Positions 1 to 8,900 of a DNA stretch of 31,856 bases are shown piece by piece (the stretch's first letter is position 1; each line of letters begins with the position of its first letter). Origin of the DNA: Clostridia bacterium (GTDB taxonomy: Bacteria; Bacillota; Clostridia; Oscillospirales; CAG-272); assembly GCA_900768535.1 (NCBI GenBank), contig CAAGDE010000029.1, positions 1 through 31,856 of the forward strand. Reading direction: 5' to 3'. The notes below the pieces were generated by a model. It saw only the letters and a list, made by a program, of their open reading frames with translations, was not told the DNA's origin and made no database searches. The position numbers and the translations under genes were made by a program.

Positions 1-26
1 ATTTTGTTCAGCCGCCGGAAGGGGGG

Positions 27-118
27 ACGCCCTTCTCAGGTAAGTTCTTGGAATTCTTAAAACCTTCTCCGAAAGAAGGTTTTAAGCGGGGTTTGGGGCG
101 GAGCCCCAAGGTCTTCCC
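27..118 (+). repeat. Dispersed palindromic intergenic repeat, copy 1
   Basis: Two hairpins in tandem are visible: AACCTTCTCCGAAAGAAGGTT, then GGGGCGGAGCCCC, between conserved flanks (GCCCTTCTCAG at the start, CCAAGGTCTTCCCC at the end). The same unit occurs at 8901-8985 (+), inverted at 8763-8856, and inverted at 31704-31812. It abuts the 3' end of the P-II-like gene, so it probably ends or stabilises that transcript, although no long T-tract follows the hairpins on the minus strand. Confidence 0.75.
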
Positions 119-505
119 CTACCTCCGAACCCTGTTGTTCGTCAGAAACTGGTAGATAGCGGCGCCGGCGACGCTGGAGAGGGGGACGGTATAGGCGATG
201 CCCTTCCCGTCGCGGACGGTAGCGAATTTCTCCTCCAGACCTTTCAGGGCGGCGGGCGCCATATCCTCGCGGATGAGGCTGAAGAGGACGCGTTTTTCGC
301 TGTCCTCCAGACCGAGGTAGTGAAGCAGGTCGGAGTCCGCCGTTCCGCGGGCGCGCATACTCATCTGCATATTGACCTCGTACGCCTGCAGATAGTCCAT
401 GTAAAACTCCGCCTTGTTCTTGTTGACCACCGTAATGAGCAGCTTGAGCTTTTTGGGGGCAACATTTTCGGTCACGGGGAACCGTTTTCTGTGATTCTCT
501 TCCAT
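119..505 (-). CDS. P-II-like small regulatory protein
   Basis: Protein of 128 aa. The ATG at 505 is chosen because AAGGAGG lies 5-6 bases upstream; the open frame extends further but without a ribosome site. The N-terminal half contains KKLKLLITVVNKNKAEFYMD, which looks like the first strand and helix of a P-II fold. The C-terminal half (GKGIAYTVPLSSVAGA) resembles the P-II family return strand and glycine loop. There is no obvious T-loop tyrosine. It lies 10 bases downstream of a DUF1538 membrane-protein gene; P-II-like proteins are commonly paired with DUF1538 transporters, so it probably senses a ligand and modulates that transporter. The specific ligand cannot be read from the sequence. 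The family assignment rests on pattern and neighbourhood, not on an alignment. Confidence 0.7.
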   Translation of the reverse strand: MEENHRKRFPVTENVAPKKLKLLITVVNKNKAEFYMDYLQAYEVNMQMSMRARGTADSDLLHYLGLEDSEKRVLFSLIREDMAPAALKGLEEKFATVRDGKGIAYTVPLSSVAGAAIYQFLTNNRVRR

Positions 506-515
506 GGCGACCTCC

Positions 516-2042
516 TTACAGGAAATTGATGATCTGCTCATCGTCCGCGTCAAGGATCCGCTTCATTGCAATCCGCTCGCGCACTCTGCCGCGCAGAATT
601 GCCTGGAAGCCGAGCAGCTGAATGGTAATCAGCGGGGTCATGGCGACCATTGCAACGATGCCGAACGCGTCCGAGAGCACCTTGCCCTCCCCCTGCAGAA
701 CCGCGCACGCACCGATGGCGAACGGCAGAATGAAGCTGGAGGTCAGCGGACCCGACGCCACACCGCCGGAGTCAAACGCAATGGCGGTGTAAATCTTCGG
801 CACGAAAAAGGACAGTCCGAGGGAGATGAAGTAACCGGGAATGAGATAGTACAGGATGCTGAAATCCAGCAGAATCCGCAGCATGGACAGCCCGATGGAG
901 ACACCCACGCCGCCGGACAGCGCAATCAGCATTGCGCGGCGGCTGACCGTACCGTTCGTAATGCCCTCCACCTGCTGGTTCAGGACGTGAACCGCCGGCT
1001 CCGCGAGCACCACAACCATACCGAGGATCAATCCGGCAGCCACCAGCAGTGCCGGGTGATTTGACGCCAGCTCCTGCCCCAGCTTGAAGCCGACGGGCAT
1101 GAACCCGACCGACACGGAGGTCAGAAACAGCACCAGCCCCGCAAAGGTGTAAACAATCCCCACCGCAATGTGCCCGAGCTTCTTGCGCGGCAGGTGCAGG
1201 AAGGCGATCTGAATGATGGCAAAGAAAACCACAATCAGCCCCAGCGCAATGGCAACCTCCTTCACCACGCCGCCCACCGTGGGGAGGAACGCCGCGCCGA
1301 GGTGCGATGTAATGCCGTAATCGGGCAGAGCATAGGTCATCTCCCCCCGGATGCCGATCCCCAGCGCCATGACCGCCAGGATGGGACCGATGGAGCAGAG
1401 CGCAACCAGACCGAAGCTGTTCTCCCCCGCGTCCTTGCCGCCCAGCGTTGCCGCCACACCGACGCCCAGCGCCATGATGAACGGTACCGTAATGGGTCCG
1501 GTCGTCACGCCGCCGGAATCAAACGCCATCGGCAGAAAGTCCGCGTTCCCGCCGATGACCACCAAAGACGCCAGCGCAAACAGAAGCATATAAAAGAACA
1601 TCAGCATCGATGCCAGGCTCTTCTTGAATACGATCTTCAGAATCGCCAGCACCAGAAACAGCCCCACGCCCACGCCGACCGTGACAATCATCAGCGTGCC
1701 GTTCATGACCTCCGCCACCTGCGTGGCAAGCACCGAAAGATCCGGCTCCGCCACCGTGATGAACACACCCATGATAAAGCAGACCGCCAGCAAAAGCCCG
1801 ACGCTCCGGGCACGCGACAGTCCGGAGCCGACCTGCTCCCCCATCGGCGTCATCGCCATGTCCGCACCGAGATTGAACAGCGCCATGCCGAGAATCAGCA
1901 CCAGCGCCGAGATGCTGAAAACCAGCACCTCCTGCCCGGTCAGATGAACCAACGGCGTCAGATTCAGCAACAGGACGATCGCCGTCACCGGGAGCACCGA
2001 TGTCAGGGATTCCCTGAGCTTCAATGATAAAATCCTGAGCAC
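516..2042 (-). CDS. DUF1538 family membrane protein (putative cation transporter)
   Basis: Protein of 508 aa. The start is a GTG at 2042 preceded by AAGGAGG with 6-base spacing; the longer frame to 2078 lacks a ribosome site. It is highly hydrophobic with about 12 membrane segments arranged as two homologous halves. Each half carries the family signature AFDSGGV followed by TGP or SGP (around residues 165 and 430), as expected for a tandem DUF1538 protein. Members of this family have been described as the two-component UmpAB Na+(Li+,K+)/H+ antiporter, so a cation antiport role is likely but not shown here. It is probably cotranscribed with the P-II-like gene that follows. Its C-terminus is a short cytoplasmic basic and acidic tail. 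Confidence 0.85.
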   Translation of the reverse strand: MLRILSLKLRESLTSVLPVTAIVLLLNLTPLVHLTGQEVLVFSISALVLILGMALFNLGADMAMTPMGEQVGSGLSRARSVGLLLAVCFIMGVFITVAEPDLSVLATQVAEVMNGTLMIVTVGVGVGLFLVLAILKIVFKKSLASMLMFFYMLLFALASLVVIGGNADFLPMAFDSGGVTTGPITVPFIMALGVGVAATLGGKDAGENSFGLVALCSIGPILAVMALGIGIRGEMTYALPDYGITSHLGAAFLPTVGGVVKEVAIALGLIVVFFAIIQIAFLHLPRKKLGHIAVGIVYTFAGLVLFLTSVSVGFMPVGFKLGQELASNHPALLVAAGLILGMVVVLAEPAVHVLNQQVEGITNGTVSRRAMLIALSGGVGVSIGLSMLRILLDFSILYYLIPGYFISLGLSFFVPKIYTAIAFDSGGVASGPLTSSFILPFAIGACAVLQGEGKVLSDAFGIVAMVAMTPLITIQLLGFQAILRGRVRERIAMKRILDADDEQIINFL

Positions 2043-2186
2043 GAAAAACCTCCTTGAGATAAACGCTTGGGACAACATTCCGGGGGGTCTGTCAAAAAAA
2101 CGCGACGGATGAGGCAGTCCGCTGCCCGCCGCACGTGCCGCTTTGGGACGGTTCCCGGCAACGCCGCCAAAAGCGCGCGGTATTGC

Positions 2187-4193
2187 CTATACCCTTCTGA
2201 CCGGTCCGGGAAGCGGGGCTCCCGTGCGGAAGGCGTGAACAACGGCATCGGCTTCCCGGGGCGTTTCCACCGTAAAGAGGAAGTGCCACGCGTTCAGCCC
2301 GGCACGCAGGAGCGCATCCTCGCGGTCGGACATACAGGTCGGCAGGCTGTTGACAATCAGGCTCCGGTGCTCCCACTCCCGCAGAACCGGGAAGCGGACA
2401 CCCCGACGGTCGACCAGCTCCACGCGTCCCGACGCGCAAAGGGAGCAGTCCGCCAGCTCCTTTGCCACGCATTTTTCCAGAATCATCAGCGGAATCCGAC
2501 CGTACACAATCACCGCCGTGTTCCCGCCGATATCCCGCATCTGCGGCAGGGTCAGCTCCGGGGACAGGACGCACTGCACCATGCCGCGCGACTCCCAGAA
2601 CGCCACATCCTCCGCATTGGTCACATTCAGCCGGAAATCCCCGACCGGAATCAGCCCCGCATCCGCTGCAAAATGCAGATGTCCCGCGTTTCCGACCAGA
2701 GCGTACCGCGCGCCCGCCGATTTTGCGCGCGCCGCGGCATCCCGCACCCGCCCGGCATCCCCGTCAAAGATCACCGGCGGCAGGACAACCCCGTCCGCGC
2801 CGGGTACAAACGAAAACAGCGGCAGAAAGATGCGGTCAAAGTAGTCCCGCGCCGCCTGCGTCAGCTGTTCCGGGCGGGAGAGCACCGCGCTCCGGCAGGG
2901 CAGACGTTCCGCCTGCGGCTGTCGCGGCTGATAGGGCAGTTCGGGGCGCTTTGGCGGGTCGTTTGCCGCCGCCAGCGCATCCGCCGCCCGCCGGCGCAGA
3001 TCGTTCAGCCGGCTGACCGGCAGCATCAGCCCATCGCCGATCTCGGCGGTCGCTTTTCCGAGTGAGTACGGTGTGGCGCCGAATTTCGACAGCTGCCGCA
3101 GGACCGCTTCTCTCCCCATCGGGGCAGTCCGCGCCGCCTGCGGGATGTCGCCCGTCACCGTCACCGTGTGCCTGCCGTCCGATAAGGACAGCTCTGCCGG
3201 CACGCCGGGGAGCATCCGGACGTGCATCGCCACCGGAACGCGGGAGGTCAGCCCGCCGAAGGGCGCAATGCTCCGGCTCTTTTCCTTGTCCTCCTCGCTC
3301 CGCACGCCCAGCATATTGCGCCCCACGTGACCGGTGTAATATCCGTCCGTAAACCCGCCCCGGCTGAACGCTCCGGCGAGCCGGCGCAGCTCCTCTCCGG
3401 TCGCGCCGCGCCGCCCGTCAATCAGCCGGCGGAAGGTCCGCGCGACCTCGTAAACGTACTCCGGCGACTTCATCCTGCCCTCGATCTTGAAGGACGCCAC
3501 GCCCATTTCGCACAGCTCCGGGACATACGCCGCCAGGGAGAGATCCTTCAGGGAGAGCGGATAATCGGTCCCCTTCCCCCGGTACGGCAGGCGGCAGGGC
3601 TGGGCGCACTCGCCGCGGTTTCCGCTCCTGCCGCCGACCAGCGAGGAGAACAGGCACTGCCCGGAATGGCAGACGCACAGCGCCCCGTGGACGAACAGCT
3701 CGGTTTCGATCGGCGACTCCGCCAGGAGCGTTTGCAGGTTCTCCCGGCTGATCTCCCTTGCCGCCACCATGCGGGTCACACCGCGCGCGCAAAGCTCCCT
3801 TGCCATCGCACTGTTGTGCCCCGACATCTGCGTGCTGGCGTGCAGCTCCATCGACGGCATCACCCGCCGCAGAGCCTCCGCCCCGCCGACATCGGCAACA
3901 ATCAGGGCATCCACCCCCGCCCGCGCCGCATCCGCCGCCGCACGGAGAAACTCCGGCAGCTCGCGGTCGGTAACCAGGGTGTTCAGCGTCAGATAGACCC
4001 GCACCCCGCGCGCGTGAGAGAGGCGAACCGCCTCGCGCAGCTGCCCCGCATCAAAATTCTGCGCGTGCGCCCTGGCATTAAAGGACACCCCGCCCAGATA
4101 TACAGCATCAGCCCCGCCTTCCAGTGCCGCTTCCAGCGACGGGATGGAACCTGCGGGGCATAGCAATTCAGGTCTGTTTGCGGATCCGGTCAT
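2187..4193 (-). CDS. U32 family peptidase / RlhA-like protein
   Basis: Protein of 668 aa. The N-terminal half is a classical U32 domain: ELLCPAG at residues 9-15, GGADAVYLGG, RVYLTLNTLV, then the cysteine cluster VHGALCVCHSGQC and GECAQPCR, and the U32 signature ASFKIEGRMKSPEYV. The cysteines are those known in YegQ/RlhA-type proteins. The C-terminal half (after about residue 320) has the DUF3656-like insert seen in long Clostridial members. U32 proteins include collagenase-like proteases and tRNA/rRNA hydroxylation factors (TrhP, RlhA). The length is close to RlhA (about 650 aa), so an RNA hydroxylation role is at least as likely as proteolysis. The gene follows zapA by 9 bases, the usual Firmicute arrangement. 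Confidence 0.85.
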   Translation of the reverse strand: MTGSANRPELLCPAGSIPSLEAALEGGADAVYLGGVSFNARAHAQNFDAGQLREAVRLSHARGVRVYLTLNTLVTDRELPEFLRAAADAARAGVDALIVADVGGAEALRRVMPSMELHASTQMSGHNSAMARELCARGVTRMVAAREISRENLQTLLAESPIETELFVHGALCVCHSGQCLFSSLVGGRSGNRGECAQPCRLPYRGKGTDYPLSLKDLSLAAYVPELCEMGVASFKIEGRMKSPEYVYEVARTFRRLIDGRRGATGEELRRLAGAFSRGGFTDGYYTGHVGRNMLGVRSEEDKEKSRSIAPFGGLTSRVPVAMHVRMLPGVPAELSLSDGRHTVTVTGDIPQAARTAPMGREAVLRQLSKFGATPYSLGKATAEIGDGLMLPVSRLNDLRRRAADALAAANDPPKRPELPYQPRQPQAERLPCRSAVLSRPEQLTQAARDYFDRIFLPLFSFVPGADGVVLPPVIFDGDAGRVRDAAARAKSAGARYALVGNAGHLHFAADAGLIPVGDFRLNVTNAEDVAFWESRGMVQCVLSPELTLPQMRDIGGNTAVIVYGRIPLMILEKCVAKELADCSLCASGRVELVDRRGVRFPVLREWEHRSLIVNSLPTCMSDREDALLRAGLNAWHFLFTVETPREADAVVHAFRTGAPLPGPVRRV

Positions 4194-4202
4194 GCCGCCG
4201 GA

Positions 4203-4853
4203 TCAGACATCCTCAAACGTCAGCAGATCGAACATGGTGCCGACCGAGGATTTTTTCGCCTTTTTGTCCTTCTTGCTGTCGTGGGCGAACACGCTGTCAT
4301 CCTTCTCCTCCGCCACTGCCGGGACTGCCGCCGCAGGGGCTTCCGCCGATGCCGCAGGCGTCACGTTCTCCACAGCCTCTGCCGCGGTTTCGGGCTCATC
4401 CGTCCCTTCTGCGGTCTGCTTTTCGGGGAACTTGCGCGGGACATACTTCACCCGTCCGGGGGCTTCCGCCTTTGCTTCCTTCGCGTCGGACTGCATTCCG
4501 ACCGCCGCCGCGCGATCCAGGATGGACTGCATCACCGCCGCATCCTTGCGGAGCCGGTCGATCTCCTCCTGCATGGACTCCACGGTCTTTTTCAGCTTCT
4601 CGTTCTCTCCGGCGAAACGGAACGCATCCTTTTCCACCTTTTTGAAGGCTTCCTGCATGGCGAGCCGCTCCGAGCAATAGGAGAGCGCGCACAGGATCGC
4701 CGCCTCGTTCTTGGTGCAACGCGGGCTGTGCAGATTGATGTCGCGCATCCGCCGGTCAAGAATGCCGACGATGTTCTCCACCTCATCCGGCGATGCATCA
4801 CTGACGATGTTCAGCTCCATGTCCGCAACTGTAATGGTATACTTCTGTTTCAT
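4203..4853 (-). CDS. zapA: Cell division protein ZapA with long acidic tail
   Basis: Protein of 216 aa, start supported by GAAAGGATCGGAAC before ATG. Residues 1-100 match ZapA: KYTITVADMELNIVSDASPD, then an IVGILDRRMRDI helix and a long coiled coil (EAFKKVEKDAF...ENEKLKKTVESMQEEIDRLRKD). ZapA crosslinks FtsZ filaments at the Z-ring. Typical ZapA is 85-110 aa; here a low-complexity Ala/Glu/Pro/Lys tail of about 90 residues follows, ending in a conserved-looking SSVGTMFDLLTFEDV. The tail could be an additional divisome contact. It has its own promoter and is followed closely by the U32 gene. Confidence 0.85.
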   Translation of the reverse strand: MKQKYTITVADMELNIVSDASPDEVENIVGILDRRMRDINLHSPRCTKNEAAILCALSYCSERLAMQEAFKKVEKDAFRFAGENEKLKKTVESMQEEIDRLRKDAAVMQSILDRAAAVGMQSDAKEAKAEAPGRVKYVPRKFPEKQTAEGTDEPETAAEAVENVTPAASAEAPAAAVPAVAEEKDDSVFAHDSKKDKKAKKSSVGTMFDLLTFEDV

Positions 4854-4897
4854 GTTCGATCCGATCCTTTCTGAAACGGTTCTGGAAATCTGCTTCT

Positions 4898-4926
4898 ATT
4901 ATACTATAAAAATCCTGCTTTGAAAA
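4898..4926 (-). promoter_or_regulatory. Promoter of zapA
   Basis: On the minus strand TTTTCA (4926-4921) and TATAAT (4903-4898) are separated by 17 bases, 45 bases before the zapA start codon. The -10 is consensus and the -35 is weak. Confidence 0.6.
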
Positions 4927-5054
4927 GGGCTTTTCCCAAAAAAAATAAAAATTTTTCAGTTTTTTCGCACTTTTCTCTCCCCTTGCGGCATTTTCGGCGG
5001 GATCACACCCCACAAATGCGGCGTTTGAGGCGGTTGCACGATGTGGTACGTTTC

Positions 5055-5403
5055 AACAACGGAGATCCCGCCTGCCGGCGCCCCGCTTGGGGCGGGGTTC
5101 GCTGTGCGGCAATGATTGGTGGTCGCGCTTGATATTTAGCGGGCGGTGCCGCTTCGCTCAGGATGACACTGTGGGTAACAGGGGCGAGATGCGTAATTGT
5201 TTGGTGTGAAATATAGCACAGTCAAACTAACTGATACGGCATTTTGCTTTTCGCTTCACGCGCCGACTCCCCCACGTGTCATCTCAGAGCAAATGACTTC
5301 GTCATAGCGGCACAAATATCAAAAATCAAGCGCGACCACCAATCATTGCCGCACAGCGAACCCCGCCCCAAGCGGGGCGCCGGCAGGCGGGATCTCCGTT
5401 GTT
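5055..5403. repeat. MITE-like element with 79-bp perfect terminal inverted repeats
   Basis: The arm at 5055-5133 is an exact reverse complement of 5325-5403 (outer ends AACAACGG / CCGTTGTT, inner ends GCTTGAT / ATCAAGC). Inside the arm there is a further palindrome, GGCGCCCCGCTTGGGGCG-like. Beyond the perfect arms weaker complementarity continues inward to GATGACAC / GTGTCATC. The 191-bp centre has no coding frame of note. With no transposase it fits a non-autonomous element or a long-hairpin intergenic repeat. The surrounding 4927-5514 holds no gene that I can support. Confidence 0.75.
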
Positions 5404-5468
5404 AAGAGGAACCGCAAAAAGCTACGTACCACCCATCACGAAAGTTGGCGGTTTTGTCCACAAACTGC

Positions 5469-5500
5469 GCTCCCCCTCCGACCGGGGTCAAAGGGGGAGC
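5469..5500 (-). terminator. Hairpin after the lipoprotein gene, possible terminator
   Basis: GCTCCCCCT (5469-5477) pairs with AGGGGGAGC (5492-5500), a perfect 9-bp stem, 15 bases past the stop codon of the 5515-5919 gene. No T-tract follows on the minus strand, so it may be an RNA 3'-end stabiliser rather than an intrinsic terminator. Confidence 0.4.
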
Positions 5501-5514
5501 AGCGGGTGCAGGCG

Positions 5515-5919
5515 TCAGGACTCCTGATACACTTCCATTTTCAGTCCGATCTTCATGCCGGAGCGGACCTTGACACTGCTGATGCCGACCATGGAATATT
5601 CGCCGTCCACGTAAAGCGCCCAGTAGGTCTTATCCTTCTCAAAGTCGGCGGCAACCCCGTTGACCGATTCGATGAACAGTCCGTACTCCGAGGTCGAGCC
5701 CGTGATCATGCCGGCATCCAACAGCGCGTCGCCGACATTGTCCTTATCGGTACGGATTTCGAATTCCTCCGAGCTTCCGTCCTTCTGCGTCACGGTCAGC
5801 GTAAAGCCGGTGGTGCCCTCTCCGCGGATGTTCGATTTACAGGAAGCAAACACGCAGAGCAGTGCGGCAAGGCAGAGCAGAAGCGCAAGCATCCGGGTTG
5901 TGAAGCTGACGGTTTTCAT
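5515..5919 (-). CDS. DUF4430-type lipoprotein
   Basis: Protein of 134 aa. Signal peptide residues 1-27 end in the lipobox VFASC, giving a lipid-anchored Cys27 on the outer membrane face. The mature part contains DGSSEEFEIRTDKDNVGDAL and YWALYVDGEYSMVGISSVKV, the pattern of DUF4430/transcobalamin-like domains (ubiquitin-like fold, often cobalamin- or ligand-associated). The ATG lies 1 base after the MATE gene's stop; its ribosome site AAGGAG is inside the end of that gene, so the two are probably co-translated. The ligand is unknown. Confidence 0.75.
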   Translation of the reverse strand: MKTVSFTTRMLALLLCLAALLCVFASCKSNIRGEGTTGFTLTVTQKDGSSEEFEIRTDKDNVGDALLDAGMITGSTSEYGLFIESVNGVAADFEKDKTYWALYVDGEYSMVGISSVKVRSGMKIGLKMEVYQES

Positions 5920-5920
5920 G

Positions 5921-7345
5921 TTACGTCTCCTTGATTTTCAGATTTTTGATCGCTGCACGCGTGCCGGCTCCTCCCTGCTTCTCTATCCGGTGCAGGACGA
6001 ACGCCACCATGGTAAAGTGCGTGGCAGCGGTCAGGAGCCAGGACAGCGGATAGCACAGATACAGAACCTCCAGTGTCCGGTACGCCGCAAATACGGTGTA
6101 AATCCAGATGATTCTTGTCACGCAGGAGCCGACCAGCGAGATGATCATGGCACGCAGGGATTTCCCCAGCGCCCGCAGCACGCCGCTCCCGACATCCATG
6201 ATGCCGCACAGGAAGTAGGTCGATGACAGGATCCGCACCCGCACCATGCCGATTTCCTCCACGGCAAGGTTCCCCGGCGCGTAAATGCCGAGCAGAGACA
6301 TTCCGAACGCGATCACCAAAGCGCCCAGGCATCCGCCCACCACCGTCACCGTTCCCAGGCAGCAGAAGATGCTCTGCTTCACCCGGCGGAAGTTCTTTGC
6401 GCCCACATTCTGCCCCACAAAGGTCAGCGCGGCGTGATAGAGCGAGTTCATTGCGATGTAAACATAGTCGGTCAGGTTCGCCGCCGCCGTGTTCGCCGCA
6501 ACGGTCGTCCGCCCGAAGCTGTTGACCGAGGACTGAATCAGCACGTTGGAGAGCGAGAACACCACGCCCTGCAGTCCCGCGGGAATCCCGATGGCAATGA
6601 TCCTGCGCAGCTTTGCCGGGTCGATGTGCAGCCGGCGCAGCTCCAGCCGGCAGGCACCCTCCAGATGCATCATGTGCCACAGAATCAGGATGCAGGAAAT
6701 CCACTGCGACACGGCGGTCGCAATCCCAACGCCCAGCGCTCCCAGCCCGAACACCGTCACCATCACAATGTTCAGTCCCACATTGACCACGCCGGCAACC
6801 GAAAGGAAAATCAGCGGATGTGTAGTGTCCCCGTCCGAGCGCAGAATGGCGGCACAGTAGTTGTACACCATGTTCGCCGGTGCGCCGGCAAAGTAGGCAC
6901 GCATATAAGGCACCGCCTCGTCCAGCACCTCCGGCTCGGTCCCCATCAGCGTCAGCAACGGACGCGCCAGGACAAAACCGATGACCGCCACAGCCACGCC
7001 GCAGATCAGCGCCGTCAGAACCGAGGTATGGACGGTCTTTCCCGCCGCATCGTACTGCCGCGCCCCCAGCTCCTGCGCTATGCAGACGCCGGCTCCGACC
7101 GACAGCCCGAAAAAGAAATTGATAATCAGATTGATCAGCGATCCGCAGGAGCCGACCGCCGCCAGCGCCGCCTCGCGCGCTTCGGGCGTCTCCCCGCCCC
7201 AGCGTCCCACCACCACCGTGTCGGCGGTGTTGAACAGAAGCTGCAGAATTCCCGTTGCGATCAGCGGGAGCGTGAAAAGAATGATCTGCGGGAGCAGTGC
7301 GCCCTGTGTCAAGTCGCGGTCTGCCCGCAACGTGCGGTTTGACAT
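5921..7345 (-). CDS. MATE family efflux transporter
   Basis: Protein of 474 aa, the usual length, with 12 predicted membrane helices in two six-helix halves. The family pattern starts DLTQGALLPQIILFTLPLIATGILQ and continues with NTADTVVVGRWGG, typical for the first helices of MATE proteins. It contains VGSCGSLINLIINFFFGLSVGAGVCIAQ and a second-half repeat with VNSFGRTTVAANTAAANL. MATE proteins export cationic drugs or metabolites with Na+ or H+ antiport; the substrate cannot be assigned. The ribosome site is weak (GAAAGGGCC). It lies 13 bases after tyrS and is probably in the same transcript. Confidence 0.9.
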   Translation of the reverse strand: MSNRTLRADRDLTQGALLPQIILFTLPLIATGILQLLFNTADTVVVGRWGGETPEAREAALAAVGSCGSLINLIINFFFGLSVGAGVCIAQELGARQYDAAGKTVHTSVLTALICGVAVAVIGFVLARPLLTLMGTEPEVLDEAVPYMRAYFAGAPANMVYNYCAAILRSDGDTTHPLIFLSVAGVVNVGLNIVMVTVFGLGALGVGIATAVSQWISCILILWHMMHLEGACRLELRRLHIDPAKLRRIIAIGIPAGLQGVVFSLSNVLIQSSVNSFGRTTVAANTAAANLTDYVYIAMNSLYHAALTFVGQNVGAKNFRRVKQSIFCCLGTVTVVGGCLGALVIAFGMSLLGIYAPGNLAVEEIGMVRVRILSSTYFLCGIMDVGSGVLRALGKSLRAMIISLVGSCVTRIIWIYTVFAAYRTLEVLYLCYPLSWLLTAATHFTMVAFVLHRIEKQGGAGTRAAIKNLKIKET

Positions 7346-7358
7346 AACAGGCCCTTTC

Positions 7359-8585
7359 TTACTGCTTCAGCTCACCCACATAGTATTTTTTCTTGCCGCG
7401 ACGGACGACCAGATATCTCCCGTCAATGCATCTCTCCGGAATCAGCTCCAGCATCGGATCCTTCACAATGTCGCCGTTGAGGGAAATCGCGCCGTTGGAA
7501 AGGAACTCCCGCGCCTCCCGCTTGGACGAGCAGATGCCCGCGCCGACCAGGACGTCAGTCAGCACGCCGCCGGACGTCTCAAAATGCGGCACGTTGCGCA
7601 GTCCCGCCAGCAGATCGTGCAGGGGAATGTCCTGAATCTCGCCGGAGAACAGATGCTCGCTGATCTTCACCGCTTCCTCATACGCGCCGGCTCCGTGCAG
7701 ATCGGTCAGAATCTGCTCCGCCAGCGCCTTCTGTGCAATCCGCTTCTCCGGCTCGGCATTGTGGCGCGCCTCGATGTCCTCGATCTCCTCGCGGGAGAGG
7801 AAGGTCAGGCGCTTGAGGTAGTCGATGACCTTGCTGTCCTCGGCGTTGATGAGGAACTGGTACAGCTCGTAGGAGCTGGTCTTGTTCCTGTCCAGCCATA
7901 CCGCGTTGCCCTCGCTCTTGCCGAACTTGTTCCCGTGCGAGTCGGTCACCAGCGGCATGGTCAGCGCGTAAACCTCGTCCCCCGTTGTCTTGCGGATCAG
8001 CTCAATGCCCGTGGTGATGTTGCCCCACTGGTCGGAGCCGGCAACCTGCAGATCCACCCCGCGATGCTCGTGCAGATACTTGAAATCCAAGCCCTGAATC
8101 AGCATATAGGAGAACTCCGCATAGGAAATGCCGCTCTCCATCTGCCGCCTGACATGATCCTTGCTCAGCATATACCCCACGTTGATGTGCTTGCCGTAGT
8201 CGCGGAAAAAGTCGATGACGGTGATATCCTTCACCCAGTCGTAGTTGTTGACCACCTCGTAGGGGAAAATCTTCTGCAGCTGCGTCTTGAGCGCGTCAAA
8301 GTTTTTCATCACCGTGTCGCGGTCGGAGAGCTTGCGCTCCACGGTCCCGCGCGGGTCACCGATCAGCCCCGTCGCCATGCCGACCAACAGCAGAGGCGTG
8401 TGCCCCGCCGCCGCCAGACGCCGCGTGATGAGGAAGGAGGAATAATGCCCCAAGTGCAGACTGTCCGCTGTCGGGTCGGTGCCGATATAAAAGGTCATCC
8501 CCCCCGCGTTCAGCCTGTCGATCAGATCCGGGCTGGAGATGTCCTGTATCAGACCTCTCCACTTCAAATCCTCGTAAAGTGTCAT
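7359..8585 (-). CDS. tyrS: Tyrosyl-tRNA synthetase
   Basis: Protein of 408 aa, normal for bacterial TyrRS. The class I signature HLGH is at residues 44-47, and the KMSKS-equivalent KFGKS is at residues 220-224. The tyrosine-binding region includes GSDQWGNITTGIEL. The C-terminal S4-like RNA-binding domain is present (SSKREAREFLSNGAISLNGD). It charges tRNA-Tyr in the cytosol. A short leader of about 40 bases precedes it, with ribosome site AAGGAAC; there is no T-box, although T-boxes are frequent upstream of Firmicute tyrS. Confidence 0.97.
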   Translation of the reverse strand: MTLYEDLKWRGLIQDISSPDLIDRLNAGGMTFYIGTDPTADSLHLGHYSSFLITRRLAAAGHTPLLLVGMATGLIGDPRGTVERKLSDRDTVMKNFDALKTQLQKIFPYEVVNNYDWVKDITVIDFFRDYGKHINVGYMLSKDHVRRQMESGISYAEFSYMLIQGLDFKYLHEHRGVDLQVAGSDQWGNITTGIELIRKTTGDEVYALTMPLVTDSHGNKFGKSEGNAVWLDRNKTSSYELYQFLINAEDSKVIDYLKRLTFLSREEIEDIEARHNAEPEKRIAQKALAEQILTDLHGAGAYEEAVKISEHLFSGEIQDIPLHDLLAGLRNVPHFETSGGVLTDVLVGAGICSSKREAREFLSNGAISLNGDIVKDPMLELIPERCIDGRYLVVRRGKKKYYVGELKQ

Positions 8586-8627
8586 CGTTCTGTTCCTTTC
8601 TGTATGTTCCTTTATCCTATATTGTAT

Positions 8628-8656
8628 ATTGTATCACAAAAAACCGCTTTCGTCAA
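8628..8656 (-). promoter_or_regulatory. Promoter of tyrS
   Basis: TTGACG (8656-8651) and TACAAT (8633-8628) are spaced by 17 bases on the minus strand. Transcription would start about 35 bases before the tyrS ATG, leaving no room for a T-box leader. Confidence 0.65.
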
Positions 8657-8762
8657 GCATAAAAAGAAAAAAAGCCACCCCCACCGCATTTCTTTCCCCC
8701 CAGCCCCAACCACCACATATCCTCCCCCTTTTCCTTCACCCCCCTCAACCGAGCGAAGCGAA

Positions 8763-8856
8763 GGCAAAGACCTTGAGGCACCCCCCCAACCCCCGCTCAG
8801 CACCCCCTTCCGGAAAAGGCTCTAAAAATTCCCAACTTCACCGCAAAGGGCACCCA
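8763..8856 (-). repeat. Dispersed palindromic intergenic repeat, copy 2 (inverted)
   Basis: Inverted, more diverged copy of the unit at 27-118. Together with copy 3 it forms an inverted pair of about 220 bp whose inner arms AACTTCACCGCAAAGGGC / GCCCTTTGCGGTGAAGTT (within 8835-8856 and 8901-8922) are perfectly complementary over 22 bases. The 8657-8985 interval contains only this repeat pair and a C-rich stretch. Confidence 0.65.
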
Positions 8857-8900
8857 AAACGCAGTACGCATCAATCACGTACCACCTCTCCGGGTGCCCT

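Noticed and set aside
8586..8700. T-box riboswitch upstream of tyrS
   Set aside because: The promoter lies about 45 bases from the ATG and no T-box sequence or specifier stem fits.
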